Shown here: piece by piece, positions 34,694 to 43,247 of the stretch
Layout: each line of letters opens with the position of its first letter
Position numbering within the stretch: the stretch's first letter is position 1
The notes under the pieces: generated by a model
The model's input: only the letters and a program-made list of their open reading frames with translations
Database searches by the model: none
Told to the model about the DNA's origin: nothing
Assembly (NCBI RefSeq): GCF_014901205.1
Contig: NZ_JACNMU010000006.1
Span: 1 to 64,000, forward strand
Source: Meridianimarinicoccus sp. MJW13
GTDB lineage: Bacteria; Pseudomonadota; Alphaproteobacteria; Rhodobacterales; Rhodobacteraceae
DNA: 64,000 nt
Direction of reading: 5' to 3'
Made by a program: the position numbers and the translations under genes

Positions 34694-35683
34694 ATGAAAA
34701 GAAATCTGGCAACGGCTGCGGCCCTCGCACTTGGGCTGAGTGGTGGCATGGTGCAGGCCGATGATGATGTGACGCTACAATTGCAGTGGGTCACGCAGGC
34801 GCAATTCGCAGGCTACTACGTGGCGCTGGACAAGGGATTCTACGAGGAGGAGGGCCTTGACGTCACAATCAAGCCGGGCGGTCCCGACATTGCGCCGCCG
34901 CAGGTTCTGGCAGGCGGTGGTGCCGATGTCATGCTGAACTGGATGCCTTCGGCTCTGTCGGCGCGGGAAAAGGGCTTGCCGGTGGTCAATATCGCCCAAC
35001 CTTTCAAATCCTCGGGTCTGATGCTGACCTGCTGGAAGGACACCGGGATCGAAACACCGGAAGATTTCCGCGGCAAGACCATTGGCACCTGGTTCTTCGG
35101 CAATGAATACCCGCTGCTGAGCTGGCTGTCGCAGCTTGGCATTCCGATGGATGGCTCGGACGAGGGCGTGACCTTGCAAAAGATCGGGTTCAACGTCGAT
35201 CCGCTGCTGCAACGGCAATCGGATTGCATCACCACCATGACCTACAATGAATACTGGCAGGTGATCGACGCGGGCGTCTCGGAAGACGAGATCGTGACCT
35301 TCAAGTATTCGGACCATGGCGTCGCGACGTTGGAAGACGGCATGTATGTACTGGAAAAGAACCTTGAGGATCCGGCCTTCGTGGACAAGATGGTGCGCTT
35401 TGTGCGGGCCTCGATGAAAGGCTGGAAATGGGCCGAGGAGAACCCCGAGGACGCGGCCATGATCGTGCTGGACAACGATGCGACGGGAGCGCAGACCGAA
35501 AAGCACCAGGTGCGGATGATGGGCGAGATTGCCAAGCTGACCGCGGGGTCGAATGGGGCGCTGGATCCGGCGGACTATGAACGCACGGTTTCGACCCTGC
35601 TGGCGGGTGGATCCGATCCGGTGATCTCGAAGCAACCGGAAGGGGCCTGGACCCATGCCATCACCGATGCTGCCCTGAACTGA
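34694..35683 (+). CDS. ABC transporter substrate-binding protein, NMT1/THI5-like
   Basis: Periplasmic binding protein of 329 residues. A signal peptide (KRNLATAAALALGLSGGMVQA) precedes the NMT1/THI5-like fold starting VTLQLQWVTQAQFAGYYVAL, a segment shared with ThiY-type binders of pyrimidines and formylaminopyrimidine. Position at the end of the dihydropyrimidinase operon supports a uracil, thymine or related pyrimidine ligand. AGGAGAG provides the ribosome-binding site. A terminator follows. Confidence 0.92.
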   Translation: MKRNLATAAALALGLSGGMVQADDDVTLQLQWVTQAQFAGYYVALDKGFYEEEGLDVTIKPGGPDIAPPQVLAGGGADVMLNWMPSALSAREKGLPVVNIAQPFKSSGLMLTCWKDTGIETPEDFRGKTIGTWFFGNEYPLLSWLSQLGIPMDGSDEGVTLQKIGFNVDPLLQRQSDCITTMTYNEYWQVIDAGVSEDEIVTFKYSDHGVATLEDGMYVLEKNLEDPAFVDKMVRFVRASMKGWKWAEENPEDAAMIVLDNDATGAQTEKHQVRMMGEIAKLTAGSNGALDPADYERTVSTLLAGGSDPVISKQPEGAWTHAITDAALN

Positions 35684-35700
35684 GGCGGCCAGTGACGAAA

Positions 35701-35724
35701 AAAGCGGGCCTTCGGGCCCGCTTT
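35701..35724. terminator. bidirectional intrinsic terminator
   Basis: AAAGCGGGCC and GGCCCGCTTT form a 10-bp stem with a TTCG loop. A-rich sequence on the left and T-rich on the right let it end the transporter operon (+) and the small lipoprotein gene (-). Confidence 0.9.
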
Positions 35725-35752
35725 CTGTTTGGAACAGTCTGAAAAGACTGGC

Positions 35753-36031
35753 TCAATCGCAGGCGCGCACGACCACGTCTTCGCCGTTGCCGGTATGATA
35801 CGCGCATTCGTTGGTCTGCTGGTTGCGGGCATATAGTGCGCCTGCGGTGGCGGCGGCCGCGCCGGCCGCGACGGTCCAGGCCGTATTAGCCCCCAGCGCG
35901 GTCGCGGCAATGGCACCGATCGCGCCTGCAGCAACGGCCGTGCCAGCCTGGTTTTGTGCATTGGGGTTGTCGCAAGCCGATACGACAAGTGCCGAGACGA
36001 GGGCCAGCGGCAGTACGAAGGAACGGATCAT
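35753..36031 (-). CDS. small glycine/alanine-rich lipoprotein
   Basis: Predicted lipoprotein of 92 residues. The signal RSFVLPLALVSALVVSAC has a lipobox (VSAC) at the Cys. The mature part has a Gly/Ala-rich hydrophobic stretch, GTAVAAGAIGAIAATALGAN then WTVAAGAAAATAGALYARNQ, resembling glycine-zipper membrane segments. The tail ENGEDVVVRACD-like end carries two Cys. I start at the ATG at 36031, preceded by AGGAGAG; the frame is open to 36085. Function unknown. Confidence 0.75.
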   Translation of the reverse strand: MIRSFVLPLALVSALVVSACDNPNAQNQAGTAVAAGAIGAIAATALGANTAWTVAAGAAAATAGALYARNQQTNECAYHTGNGEDVVVRACD

Positions 36032-36112
36032 TGGTCTCTCCTGTGTGTTCGCGCAAAGCCTAGGGCGGTCAGACAGGGGAAACAACCATTTGTGAGCGCA
36101 TGTGCGCGCAGC

Positions 36113-37138
36113 TTACCCTACGGCGGCAGCGGTCCTGCGCCGTTTTCGCAGGCCGCGCAGGGCCAGGAGTGCGCCGGACAGTAAAACGAACCCTGCCGGC
36201 AGGGGGACAGCCGACATGCGCAGGGTGTCGACCGTGGTGTAGGCCAGGTCGCGGAAAGCATACAGCGAGGTGTCCGAGAAATAGGTGGGCCGGTTCAGAA
36301 ATCCGGTCAGGATCTCATGCGCCCCGCCGGCGAACCGCGGTGTCGAGACCTGTGACCAATGCGCGTGATCGGTACCGCTCATGCCGGTCTGGTATTCGAC
36401 CGGCACGAAAGTGGCCGAAATCCCGAACTCCTGCTGGTACTTGGCCAGGGCGGCACTGCCCGTGTATTGGCCCGGCGCATTGGCCTGGTCGTAGATTGCG
36501 AAGCTGCCATCGAAGAAGGCCGGGTCCCAAAGCGTGCCGAAGCCCAGAACATGGGCCATCTCGTGCAGCACGACCTTCTGAAAAGTGCCAGTGACCAGCA
36601 GGTTGGTTACATCGGCGGCGTCGAATTCCATGATGCCGTCGGTCACATAAGTCAGCTTGTCGCCGCCGGTGCTGGAATAAGTGACGACATGCCGGGGCCC
36701 GGCTTGTCCCACGATACCGCCGACGCCGTCGATGGCCTTTACGCTTGCGGTGATATCCACAGCGGAAATATGGGAGCCCGGGTTCAGCGGATCGATGATC
36801 GGCCCCGGCAAGTGATAGCCGGTGATGAAGGACTCATAGAAGGTTTCCGAGAACTGGTAGGCGTTCTGCACCATCAGAGATTGGGTGCTGCTCAGTCCTG
36901 TCAGGGAAAACCCGACGTTGATGTCGAAATGCGATCCACCTGAAAAGGGACCGCCCGGAACCGGCGCGCTGTCGGTGGGCAGCGAGGGGGTGGCCGGGGG
37001 GTGGTGCGCCTCGATCAACGGCCGCGTGATCTCGGCCGGCGGCAAGGGCAGGGTGGTGGAGGCGCACGCCAAGGTTGCGCCAAGGGAATGAATGGCTGCG
37101 ATCAGAAGTTGAGCACATTTCTTATGCTGAATGCACAT
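36113..37138 (-). CDS. leishmanolysin-like metalloprotease with VPLPA-CTERM sorting signal
   Basis: Protein of 341 residues. After a Pro-rich N-terminal region it has the zinc motif HEMAHVLGFGTLW and a later His-Trp (DHAHWSQ) in the place of the third zinc ligand of M8 leishmanolysin-type peptidases. The Met-turn region reads EILTGFLN where Met is usual (ELMTG), so Leu replaces Met. The C-terminus, AVPLPAGFVLLSGALLALRG then LRKRRR, is a VPLPA-CTERM tripartite signal used for exosortase-type processing. No exosortase gene is nearby. It is presumably secreted and surface-processed. The start lacks a clear Shine-Dalgarno. Confidence 0.85.
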   Translation of the reverse strand: MCIQHKKCAQLLIAAIHSLGATLACASTTLPLPPAEITRPLIEAHHPPATPSLPTDSAPVPGGPFSGGSHFDINVGFSLTGLSSTQSLMVQNAYQFSETFYESFITGYHLPGPIIDPLNPGSHISAVDITASVKAIDGVGGIVGQAGPRHVVTYSSTGGDKLTYVTDGIMEFDAADVTNLLVTGTFQKVVLHEMAHVLGFGTLWDPAFFDGSFAIYDQANAPGQYTGSAALAKYQQEFGISATFVPVEYQTGMSGTDHAHWSQVSTPRFAGGAHEILTGFLNRPTYFSDTSLYAFRDLAYTTVDTLRMSAVPLPAGFVLLSGALLALRGLRKRRRTAAAVG

Positions 37139-37446
37139 TTGAAGAACTCGGTGTCATAATGATGCCCATAACGTGCAACTTGTCCTGATTCCGGTCAATG
37201 TGGGTTCATGGCGCAGGTGGTGGATTTTCGCCGATCTATTTCTGGACCGGAAACTGACGCAAGGTCACAAGCAGCCCGAAGCGTGCTGAACCTTGCCGGG
37301 GCGGTTGCCTGCTTCTTGGCTTGCCTTCAGTCCTTGTTTGTCAAACAGTTGCAGGCAGCCATGCCGCGTTTTCCGTGCCGTTTCGGAGCTGTCTTCCTGC
37401 GGCCAGGGAAACGCCGCTTTGGGCTGATCGAGGGGGAGCCAAGCCG
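37139..37446. other. 308-base divergent gap before the ScfR-like regulator
   Basis: This holds the promoters of the metalloprotease (leftward) and the ScfR-like regulator (rightward). The regulator frame is open through part of it but lacks a good earlier start. No convincing -35/-10 pair or palindrome was found. Confidence 0.4.
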
Positions 37447-38787
37447 ATGCCACGCAGTGCGCTGACCGGAACACGTATCCGTGAACGGCGGACGATGTTG
37501 GGGATCAAGCAGGCCGATCTTGCCCGCACGGTCGAAATTTCGCCCTCCTACCTCAACCTGATCGAACACAACCGGCGCCGGATTGGCGGTGCCTTGCTGT
37601 CGCGCATCGCGCGCACGTTGAAGGTCGAGGTGGCGAACCTTACACAGGGCGCCGAGACCGAGCAGGTCGATCAATTGAGTGCCGCCGCCGCCGCCCACCC
37701 GGAAGTCAACGCCGAGATCGATCGCATCGACGAATTCGTGGGCCGCTTCCCCGGATGGGCCGCCCTGATGAGTGCCCAGCAACGGCGGCTGGTGCAGTTG
37801 GAACATCACGTCGCCAGCCTGGTGGATCGCCTGGCCCACGATCCGTTCCTGTCGGATTCCCTGCATGACATCCTGTCGAAGGTCTCGGCGATCCAGTCGA
37901 CCGCGTCGATCCTTGTGGAAACCGACGATCTGGACGAGGTCTGGCGGCATCGCTTTCATCGCAACCTGCATGCCGACAGCGGCAAGCTGGCCGAGGGGGC
38001 GTCGTCGCTGGTGGACTATCTGGATGCCGAGGGCGACGCGGAACTGGGGATGGTCAGCCCGCAGGAAGAGCTTGAATCCTTCCTCAACAGTCGCGCCTTC
38101 CACATCGACGGGCTTGAGACCGAGGTGCCCGATCTGGCCGAGACCATTCTGGAACAGGACAAGGCCATCACCTCGCTCGCGGGCAAGGATCTGGTGCGCA
38201 CCTACCTGTGGCGGTACCGCGACGAAGCTCTGGCCATGCCGCTGGAGGCCTTCACCGAAGCCGCCGAGGAGCTTGGCTATGATCCGGCCCGGCTGGCCCA
38301 AAGGTTTGAATGCGATATCCCGGCGGTGTTCCGGCGCCTGGCCTCGATGCCCAGTGATCAGGGCAGCAGGCGCATCGGTCTGGTGGTCTGCGACGGGGCC
38401 GGGGCGCTGATCCTGCGCAAGGCGACCGAACTGCTGCCGCTGCCGCGGTTCGGGGCGGCCTGCGCGCTCTGGCCGCTGTACCGGGCGTTGACCCGGCCGA
38501 TGGCGCCGGTGCGCGCGGTGCTGGAACATGCGGGGCGTCCGGGCCACCGCTTCCTGTGCTATGCCATGTCGCACGCCAGTTATCCGCAGGGCTTCGGGGG
38601 GCCGGCGGTCTACGAGGCCTCGATGATCCTTGTGCCTCCGGCGCTGGTGGAACCGACCGACGCGGAAGGACCGGTCGAGGTCATCGGCACCTCGTGTCGC
38701 ATCTGTGCGGTCGAAAATTGCGCGGCACGCCGCGAACCTTCGATTCTTTCCGATGGCTTTGACAGCGCAGCGCAATTATCCCAATAG
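37447..38787 (+). CDS. XRE-family regulator of the short-chain fatty acyl (ScfR/DUF2083) type
   Basis: Regulator of 446 residues. Residues 5-65 form a Cro/CI-type helix-turn-helix (IRERRTMLGIKQADLARTVE, then SYLNLIEHNRRRIGG). The middle, around His140 in SDSLHDILSKVSAIQ to SLVDYLD, is helical and superficially like a histidine-kinase dimerisation helix pair. The C-terminal half matches DUF2083-type regulators and ends with a Cys-rich motif SCRICAVENCAARREPSIL. Relatives control propionate, glyoxylate or acyl-CoA metabolism. It lies 51 bases upstream of a response regulator gene. I start at the ATG at 37447, with GGGGGAG upstream. Confidence 0.82.
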   Translation: MPRSALTGTRIRERRTMLGIKQADLARTVEISPSYLNLIEHNRRRIGGALLSRIARTLKVEVANLTQGAETEQVDQLSAAAAAHPEVNAEIDRIDEFVGRFPGWAALMSAQQRRLVQLEHHVASLVDRLAHDPFLSDSLHDILSKVSAIQSTASILVETDDLDEVWRHRFHRNLHADSGKLAEGASSLVDYLDAEGDAELGMVSPQEELESFLNSRAFHIDGLETEVPDLAETILEQDKAITSLAGKDLVRTYLWRYRDEALAMPLEAFTEAAEELGYDPARLAQRFECDIPAVFRRLASMPSDQGSRRIGLVVCDGAGALILRKATELLPLPRFGAACALWPLYRALTRPMAPVRAVLEHAGRPGHRFLCYAMSHASYPQGFGGPAVYEASMILVPPALVEPTDAEGPVEVIGTSCRICAVENCAARREPSILSDGFDSAAQLSQ

Positions 38788-38838
38788 TTTGTAGGGAAGA
38801 TACCGTATACGGTGCTGCCCATTGGGGGATACCATCAT

Positions 38839-39210
38839 ATGAGCCATCACGTGCTTCTGATCGAGGATGAGCCGAACATCATGGAAGCGATCCGCTTCTT
38901 CCTGTCGCGTGATGGCTGGAAGGTGTCGTGCCACTCGGACGGGGCAACGGCGGTGTCCGAGGTCAACCGGATCACGCCCGATGTCGTGGTGCTGGACGTG
39001 ATGCTGCCCAACCGCAGCGGCTTTGACGTGTTGAAGGAGTTGCGCGCCGCACCGGACACGCGCGACCTGCCGGTGCTGATGCTGACGGCCAAGGGCCAGA
39101 CCAAGGATCGCGAGCGGGCCGAACAACTGGGCAGCAGCGGCTTCATGACCAAGCCGTTTTCCAACGCCGAGGTGCTGGAAAAGCTGCGCAGCATGGTCGG
39201 GCATGCCTGA
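38839..39210 (+). CDS. single-domain response regulator
   Basis: CheY-like receiver of 123 residues without an output domain. Acidic pocket Glu9/Asp10/Glu11 (LIEDE), phospho-acceptor Asp53 (VVVLDVMLPN), the switch Thr in MLTAKGQ, and Lys in GFMTKPFS are all present. GGGGGA lies 9 bases before the ATG at 38839. It overlaps the next gene by 8 bases and precedes a symporter-fused kinase that lacks its own receiver, so it is the likely phosphoacceptor. Confidence 0.92.
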   Translation: MSHHVLLIEDEPNIMEAIRFFLSRDGWKVSCHSDGATAVSEVNRITPDVVVLDVMLPNRSGFDVLKELRAAPDTRDLPVLMLTAKGQTKDRERAEQLGSSGFMTKPFSNAEVLEKLRSMVGHA

Positions 39211-39499
39211 CGATACCAAGCAACTGTTTCTGGCCCGCGACACATTCATGCGGCGCCGGGTGATCGACGCATCCCGCCTGTTGCCCTTGCTGGGGCTGTT
39301 CCTGTTTCTGATCCCGCTGCTTTGGGATGATGTCGGGTCGGGCCGCGAGGCCTTTTTGGCGGAAAAGCTGCTGTATATGTTCGCGGTGTGGTTCAGTCTC
39401 GTCGCCGTGGCGGCGGTGCTGGCCTTCAAGCTGCGGCCAGGCGATCTGAACGTGCCGCGCGGGCTTGAAGAGGTGGACCGCGAGGCGGAGATCGACTGA
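39203..39499 (+). CDS. two-helix membrane protein upstream of the symporter-kinase
   Basis: Protein of 98 residues with two membrane helices (LLPLLGLFLFLIPLLW and MFAVWFSLVAVAAVLAFKL) joined by a short loop, and charged ends. It overlaps the receiver gene by 8 bases and ends one base before the kinase ATG. Small two-helix proteins often accompany sodium/solute symporters (DUF485/DUF4212 type), so it may be a subunit of the symporter-like sensor (inference). The family was not identified. Confidence 0.8.
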   Translation: MPDDTKQLFLARDTFMRRRVIDASRLLPLLGLFLFLIPLLWDDVGSGREAFLAEKLLYMFAVWFSLVAVAAVLAFKLRPGDLNVPRGLEEVDREAEID

Positions 39500-39500
39500 G

Positions 39501-42194
39501 ATGTTCGCCTTCGACATCCTGATCGAGGTCTGTATCGGCTACGTGGTGCTGCTGTTCCTGGTGGCTTACGTGGCCGACCGGCGCGCCCGGCAAGGCAAGA
39601 TCGGCTGGCTGCGTTCGCCGCTGGTCTACACCCTGTCCCTGTCGATCTATTGCACCGCCTGGACGTTCTACGGCGCGGTGGGCTACGCGGCGCGGTCGGG
39701 CATCGAATTCCTGTGCATCTATCTTGGTCCGTCCCTTGTGATGATCGGCTGGTGGTGGGGCCTGCGCAAGCTGGTGCGCATTGGCCGGATGCAGCGGATC
39801 ACTTCGATCGCGGACCTGATCTCGTCACGATATGGCAAATCGGCGATGCTGGGCGGGTTGGTGACCCTGCTGGCGGTGATCGCCACCACGCCCTACATCG
39901 CCCTGCAGTTGCAATCGGTGACGCTGTCCTTCGGTGTGTTCGCCGCCGCGTCCCCCAGCGACTGGCCGGTGCAAAGCCAGCACGCCACGGCGATCTGGGT
40001 GGCGGTGGGGCTTGCCGTTTTCACCATTGTCTTCGGCACCCGCAATCTTGATGCCAACGAACGCCATCACGGCGTGGTCATGGCCATCGCGGTCGAGGCA
40101 CTGGTCAAACTGGCCGCCCTGCTGGCGGTGGGCGCCTTCGTGGTTTGGGGCATTGCCGACGGCCCGCGCGAAATCATCCAGCGCATCAACGAGTCGCCCA
40201 TTGCCATGGCGCCGAACCAGTCCAGCCGCTGGCTGGCGCTGATCTTCCTGTCGGGCGCGGCCTTTCTGTGTCTGCCGCGCATGTTTCAGGTGCTGGTGGT
40301 GGAAAACGATGACGAGCATCATCTTTCCACCGCGTCCTGGGCATTTCCGCTGTACCTGGCTCTGCTCAACCTGTTCGTCCTGCCGATCGCGGCCATGGGG
40401 CTGGCGGTGCTGCCGCAGGGATCGAACCCGGATCTTTTCGTGCTGACCCTGCCGTTGTCGCAGGGCCAGAACTCTCTGGCGATGCTGGTATTCCTGGGCG
40501 GGTTTTCCTCGGCCACTTCGATGGTAATCGTTGCGTCTATTGCCCTGTCGACCATGGTGTCGAACCATGTGGTCATGCCGCTCTGGCTGAGCATCCGCCG
40601 GCAGGGGGCCACCGTTTCGGGCGATGTGCGCGAGGTCGTGCTGATGTCGCGGCGGCTGTCGATCTCGGCGGTACTTGGGCTGGGCTATGTCTATTACCGG
40701 TTCTCGGGCGGCGGCGAGGCGTTGGCCTCCATCGGGCTGGTGTCCTTTGCGGGCGTGGTGCAGGTGTTGCCGGCGCTGGTGGGCGGCGTGTTCTGGCGCG
40801 GGGCGACGCGGGTGGGCGCGGCCCTTGGTGTATCGGTGGGGTTCGTGGTCTGGCTCTATGTCATGTTCCTGCCCAGCTTTGGCCCCGACGTCCTGCTGTC
40901 GGCCCGGATGATGCTGGAAGGCCCGCTGGGCATCGGCTGGCTGCGGCCGCAGGCGCTGTTCGGTCTGCATGATGTCGATCCCCTTGTGCACGCGCTGTTG
41001 TGGAGCATGGCGTTCAACACCACCGCCTTCTGCATCGGGTCGTTGCTGAGCTTTCCCAACCCGTTGGAACGGGTGCAGGGGGCGCAATTCGTCAATGTCT
41101 TCGACTACACCGCCAGCCATCGCGGCTGGAGCCGCAGCAATGTCGATGCCGAGGATCTGCTGATCATGGCGCAGCGCATCCTTGGCCCCAGCGAGGCGCA
41201 GGCCCTGTTCCAGGCGGCGGCAGATGCGCAGGGCAAGCAGGGTTATCTGCCCGAGATCACCCCGGATTTCATCGACAGTTTCGAACGCGTGCTGGCCGGA
41301 TCGGTGGGCGCTGCGACGGCCCATGCCATGATCGGCCAGATGACTTCGGGCTCGGCCCTGTCGGTCGAGGATCTGATGGCGGTGGCCGATGAAACCGCGC
41401 AGATCATGGAGTATTCCAGCCAGTTGGAAGCCCAGTCGCAAGAATTGTCGCGCACCGCCGGACAACTGCGCGACGCCAATGAAAAGCTGACCGCGCTGTC
41501 GGTGCAGAAAGATGCTTTCCTGAGCCAGATCAGCCATGAATTGCGCACGCCGATGACCTCGATCCGCGCGTTTTCCGAGATATTGATGCTGGGCGACGCG
41601 CTGGATGCCGAGGAGAAGGCAAAATACTCGAAGATCATTCACGACGAGGCCCTGCGCCTGACCCGGTTGCTGGATGCGCTTCTGGATCTCAACGTTCTGG
41701 AACACGGCCATGTCACCATCGAGCAGGAGCGTGCGGTTCTGCGCGACGTGATCGACCGCGCGGTCTTCGCAACATCGGCTGTGTCGGCGGATCGGGTGTT
41801 CACCATCGATCGCAACGAAGCGCGCGAGGCCGTGCAGATCTACACCGATCTCGACCGTCTCAGCCAGGTGTTCATCAACCTGATCGCCAATGCGCGGAAA
41901 TACTGCGATGCCCCGCGCCCACGTCTGACCATTCGCGTGGTGCGGGTGGATGGCGGTCTGGCGGTGGATTTTGTCGACAACGGCAGCGGCATTCCGGCGG
42001 AAAGCCAAAGCCTTATCTTCGAGAAATTCTCGCGGCTGTCGGATCAATCCGCTGCTGGCGGGGCCGGTCTCGGGCTGGCCATCAGTCGCGAGATCATGAC
42101 CAAACTGGGCGGCTCGGTCACCTATCTGCCGGGGCAGGGCGGCGCGGCGTTTCGGGTCATTTTGCCGAAACTGCCCATGGAACGCGCCGCCTGA
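39501..42194 (+). CDS. sodium/solute symporter-fused sensor histidine kinase
   Basis: Protein of 897 residues. The first ~500 residues form a 12-13-helix SSS (PutP-like) transporter domain, starting CIGYVVLLFLVAYVADRRAR and including YSLSIYCTAWTFYGAVGYAA-like segments. A linker and coiled coil (SSQLEAQSQELSRTAGQLRD) follow, then the kinase core with H-box His679 in SQISHELRTPMTS, N-box INLIANARKYC, G1 VDFVDNGSGIP and G2 GGAGLGLAISREI. There is no receiver at the end. The architecture is that of CbrA-type kinases, which couple substrate uptake to signalling. The preceding receiver and two-helix protein complete the unit. Confidence 0.93.
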   Translation: MFAFDILIEVCIGYVVLLFLVAYVADRRARQGKIGWLRSPLVYTLSLSIYCTAWTFYGAVGYAARSGIEFLCIYLGPSLVMIGWWWGLRKLVRIGRMQRITSIADLISSRYGKSAMLGGLVTLLAVIATTPYIALQLQSVTLSFGVFAAASPSDWPVQSQHATAIWVAVGLAVFTIVFGTRNLDANERHHGVVMAIAVEALVKLAALLAVGAFVVWGIADGPREIIQRINESPIAMAPNQSSRWLALIFLSGAAFLCLPRMFQVLVVENDDEHHLSTASWAFPLYLALLNLFVLPIAAMGLAVLPQGSNPDLFVLTLPLSQGQNSLAMLVFLGGFSSATSMVIVASIALSTMVSNHVVMPLWLSIRRQGATVSGDVREVVLMSRRLSISAVLGLGYVYYRFSGGGEALASIGLVSFAGVVQVLPALVGGVFWRGATRVGAALGVSVGFVVWLYVMFLPSFGPDVLLSARMMLEGPLGIGWLRPQALFGLHDVDPLVHALLWSMAFNTTAFCIGSLLSFPNPLERVQGAQFVNVFDYTASHRGWSRSNVDAEDLLIMAQRILGPSEAQALFQAAADAQGKQGYLPEITPDFIDSFERVLAGSVGAATAHAMIGQMTSGSALSVEDLMAVADETAQIMEYSSQLEAQSQELSRTAGQLRDANEKLTALSVQKDAFLSQISHELRTPMTSIRAFSEILMLGDALDAEEKAKYSKIIHDEALRLTRLLDALLDLNVLEHGHVTIEQERAVLRDVIDRAVFATSAVSADRVFTIDRNEAREAVQIYTDLDRLSQVFINLIANARKYCDAPRPRLTIRVVRVDGGLAVDFVDNGSGIPAESQSLIFEKFSRLSDQSAAGGAGLGLAISREIMTKLGGSVTYLPGQGGAAFRVILPKLPMERAA

Positions 42195-42263
42195 GCCGGA
42201 TTGTTCAGGAAAAACTAACCCCGGCGGGACAAAGTGGCGGCAACCCCTCTTGCTGCTGGATGC

Positions 42264-43247
42264 ATGATGACTGATCCCGCCCCTGTGTTGAAACGCATGG
42301 CCAAGCTCTCTCGGCTGACGCCGGGGGATCAACCGATGACGTTGCCCCGCGCTGCGGCGCTGGCCGTGTCCAAGGCCGGGCAGGATGCGCTGAAACTGCC
42401 GTTGGCGGTTCTGGGCACCGAGGTTGGGGAGATGACGGTAGAAGCCGTGGCCGATCATGCCGCGGATGCCGTGTTGCTGGTGGCCTTGCGGGGGCCGGGA
42501 CAGGCCTGGGGCATGGCGGCGCTCGACAACAGCCTTCTGACCGCCATCCTTCAGGCGCAAACCGCGCGCCGGATCACCGACGAAGAACCGCCCCTGCGGG
42601 TGGCCACGCAAACCGATGCGGTGCTGTGCCGACGGTTCCTGACCATGTGTCTGGACGGTCTTGCGGAACGGCTATTGGGGCTGCCGGACGGCGACTGGGC
42701 GCAAGGCTTCCTGCCGCGCGATCAGGTGCACAGCCATCGCCGCCTGCCGCATCTTCTGGCCGATGTGCCGCATCGCGTGCTGGGGCTGGACGTCGACATT
42801 GCCCAGGGCAAGCGCAAGGGGCGGTTGACCCTGATCCTGCCCTTGCGGCCCGTGGCCACCGAACAGCCCTTGCTGGCCGAGGATCCCAAGCCTCGCCCGG
42901 ATCACTGGACCGCCGACTGGCAAGAGCGCATCCTGGACGCCAACGCCACGCTGGAGGCCGTTCTGATGACCGTACGCCTGCCGTTGTCGAAAGTGTCACG
43001 ACTGGCGCGCGGCGATACCTTGCCGTTTTCCGAGCAGACGCTGGACCGGCTTCACCTCGTCGGCTCTGACGGTCGCAAAGTGGCCAGGGTGATGCTGGGC
43101 AAGAGTGGAGAGTTCCGGGCCGTCAAACTGGCCGGGAAAGGCGTGACCGCTCCACAAGTCAGCGCCGTGCGCAAGGCGCCAGATGTGCCACCGAAAGGCG
43201 ACACCGGGGGAGGGGAGCTTGTCCCCGTACCCCCGGCGTCAGATTAA
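42264..43247 (+). CDS. FliM/FliN-family (SpoA domain) protein
   Basis: Protein of 327 residues. The C-terminal ~75 residues, from ATLEAVLMTVRLPLSKVSRL through a DTLPFSEQTLDRLHLVG-type stretch to KVARVMLGK, match the SpoA domain of flagellar switch and type III secretion C-ring proteins. The N-terminal part lacks the CheY-binding LSQxEIDxLL motif of true FliM. No other flagellar gene is in the window. The start is uncertain: tandem ATGs at 42264 and 42267, or a GTG at 42234, none with a strong Shine-Dalgarno. It lies 69 bases after the symporter-kinase and converges on the next gene with a 4-base overlap. Confidence 0.78.
   Translation: MMTDPAPVLKRMAKLSRLTPGDQPMTLPRAAALAVSKAGQDALKLPLAVLGTEVGEMTVEAVADHAADAVLLVALRGPGQAWGMAALDNSLLTAILQAQTARRITDEEPPLRVATQTDAVLCRRFLTMCLDGLAERLLGLPDGDWAQGFLPRDQVHSHRRLPHLLADVPHRVLGLDVDIAQGKRKGRLTLILPLRPVATEQPLLAEDPKPRPDHWTADWQERILDANATLEAVLMTVRLPLSKVSRLARGDTLPFSEQTLDRLHLVGSDGRKVARVMLGKSGEFRAVKLAGKGVTAPQVSAVRKAPDVPPKGDTGGGELVPVPPASD

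Noticed and set aside
39825-42611. 928-codon minus-strand open frame opposite the symporter-kinase
   Set aside because: It mirrors a clearly real gene. Its translation is rich in Arg, His, Gln and Gly without any domain. Long antisense frames are expected in high-GC coding DNA. The same applies to the long frames at 5112-7682 (+), 27950-29863 (-) and 54446-56602 (-).
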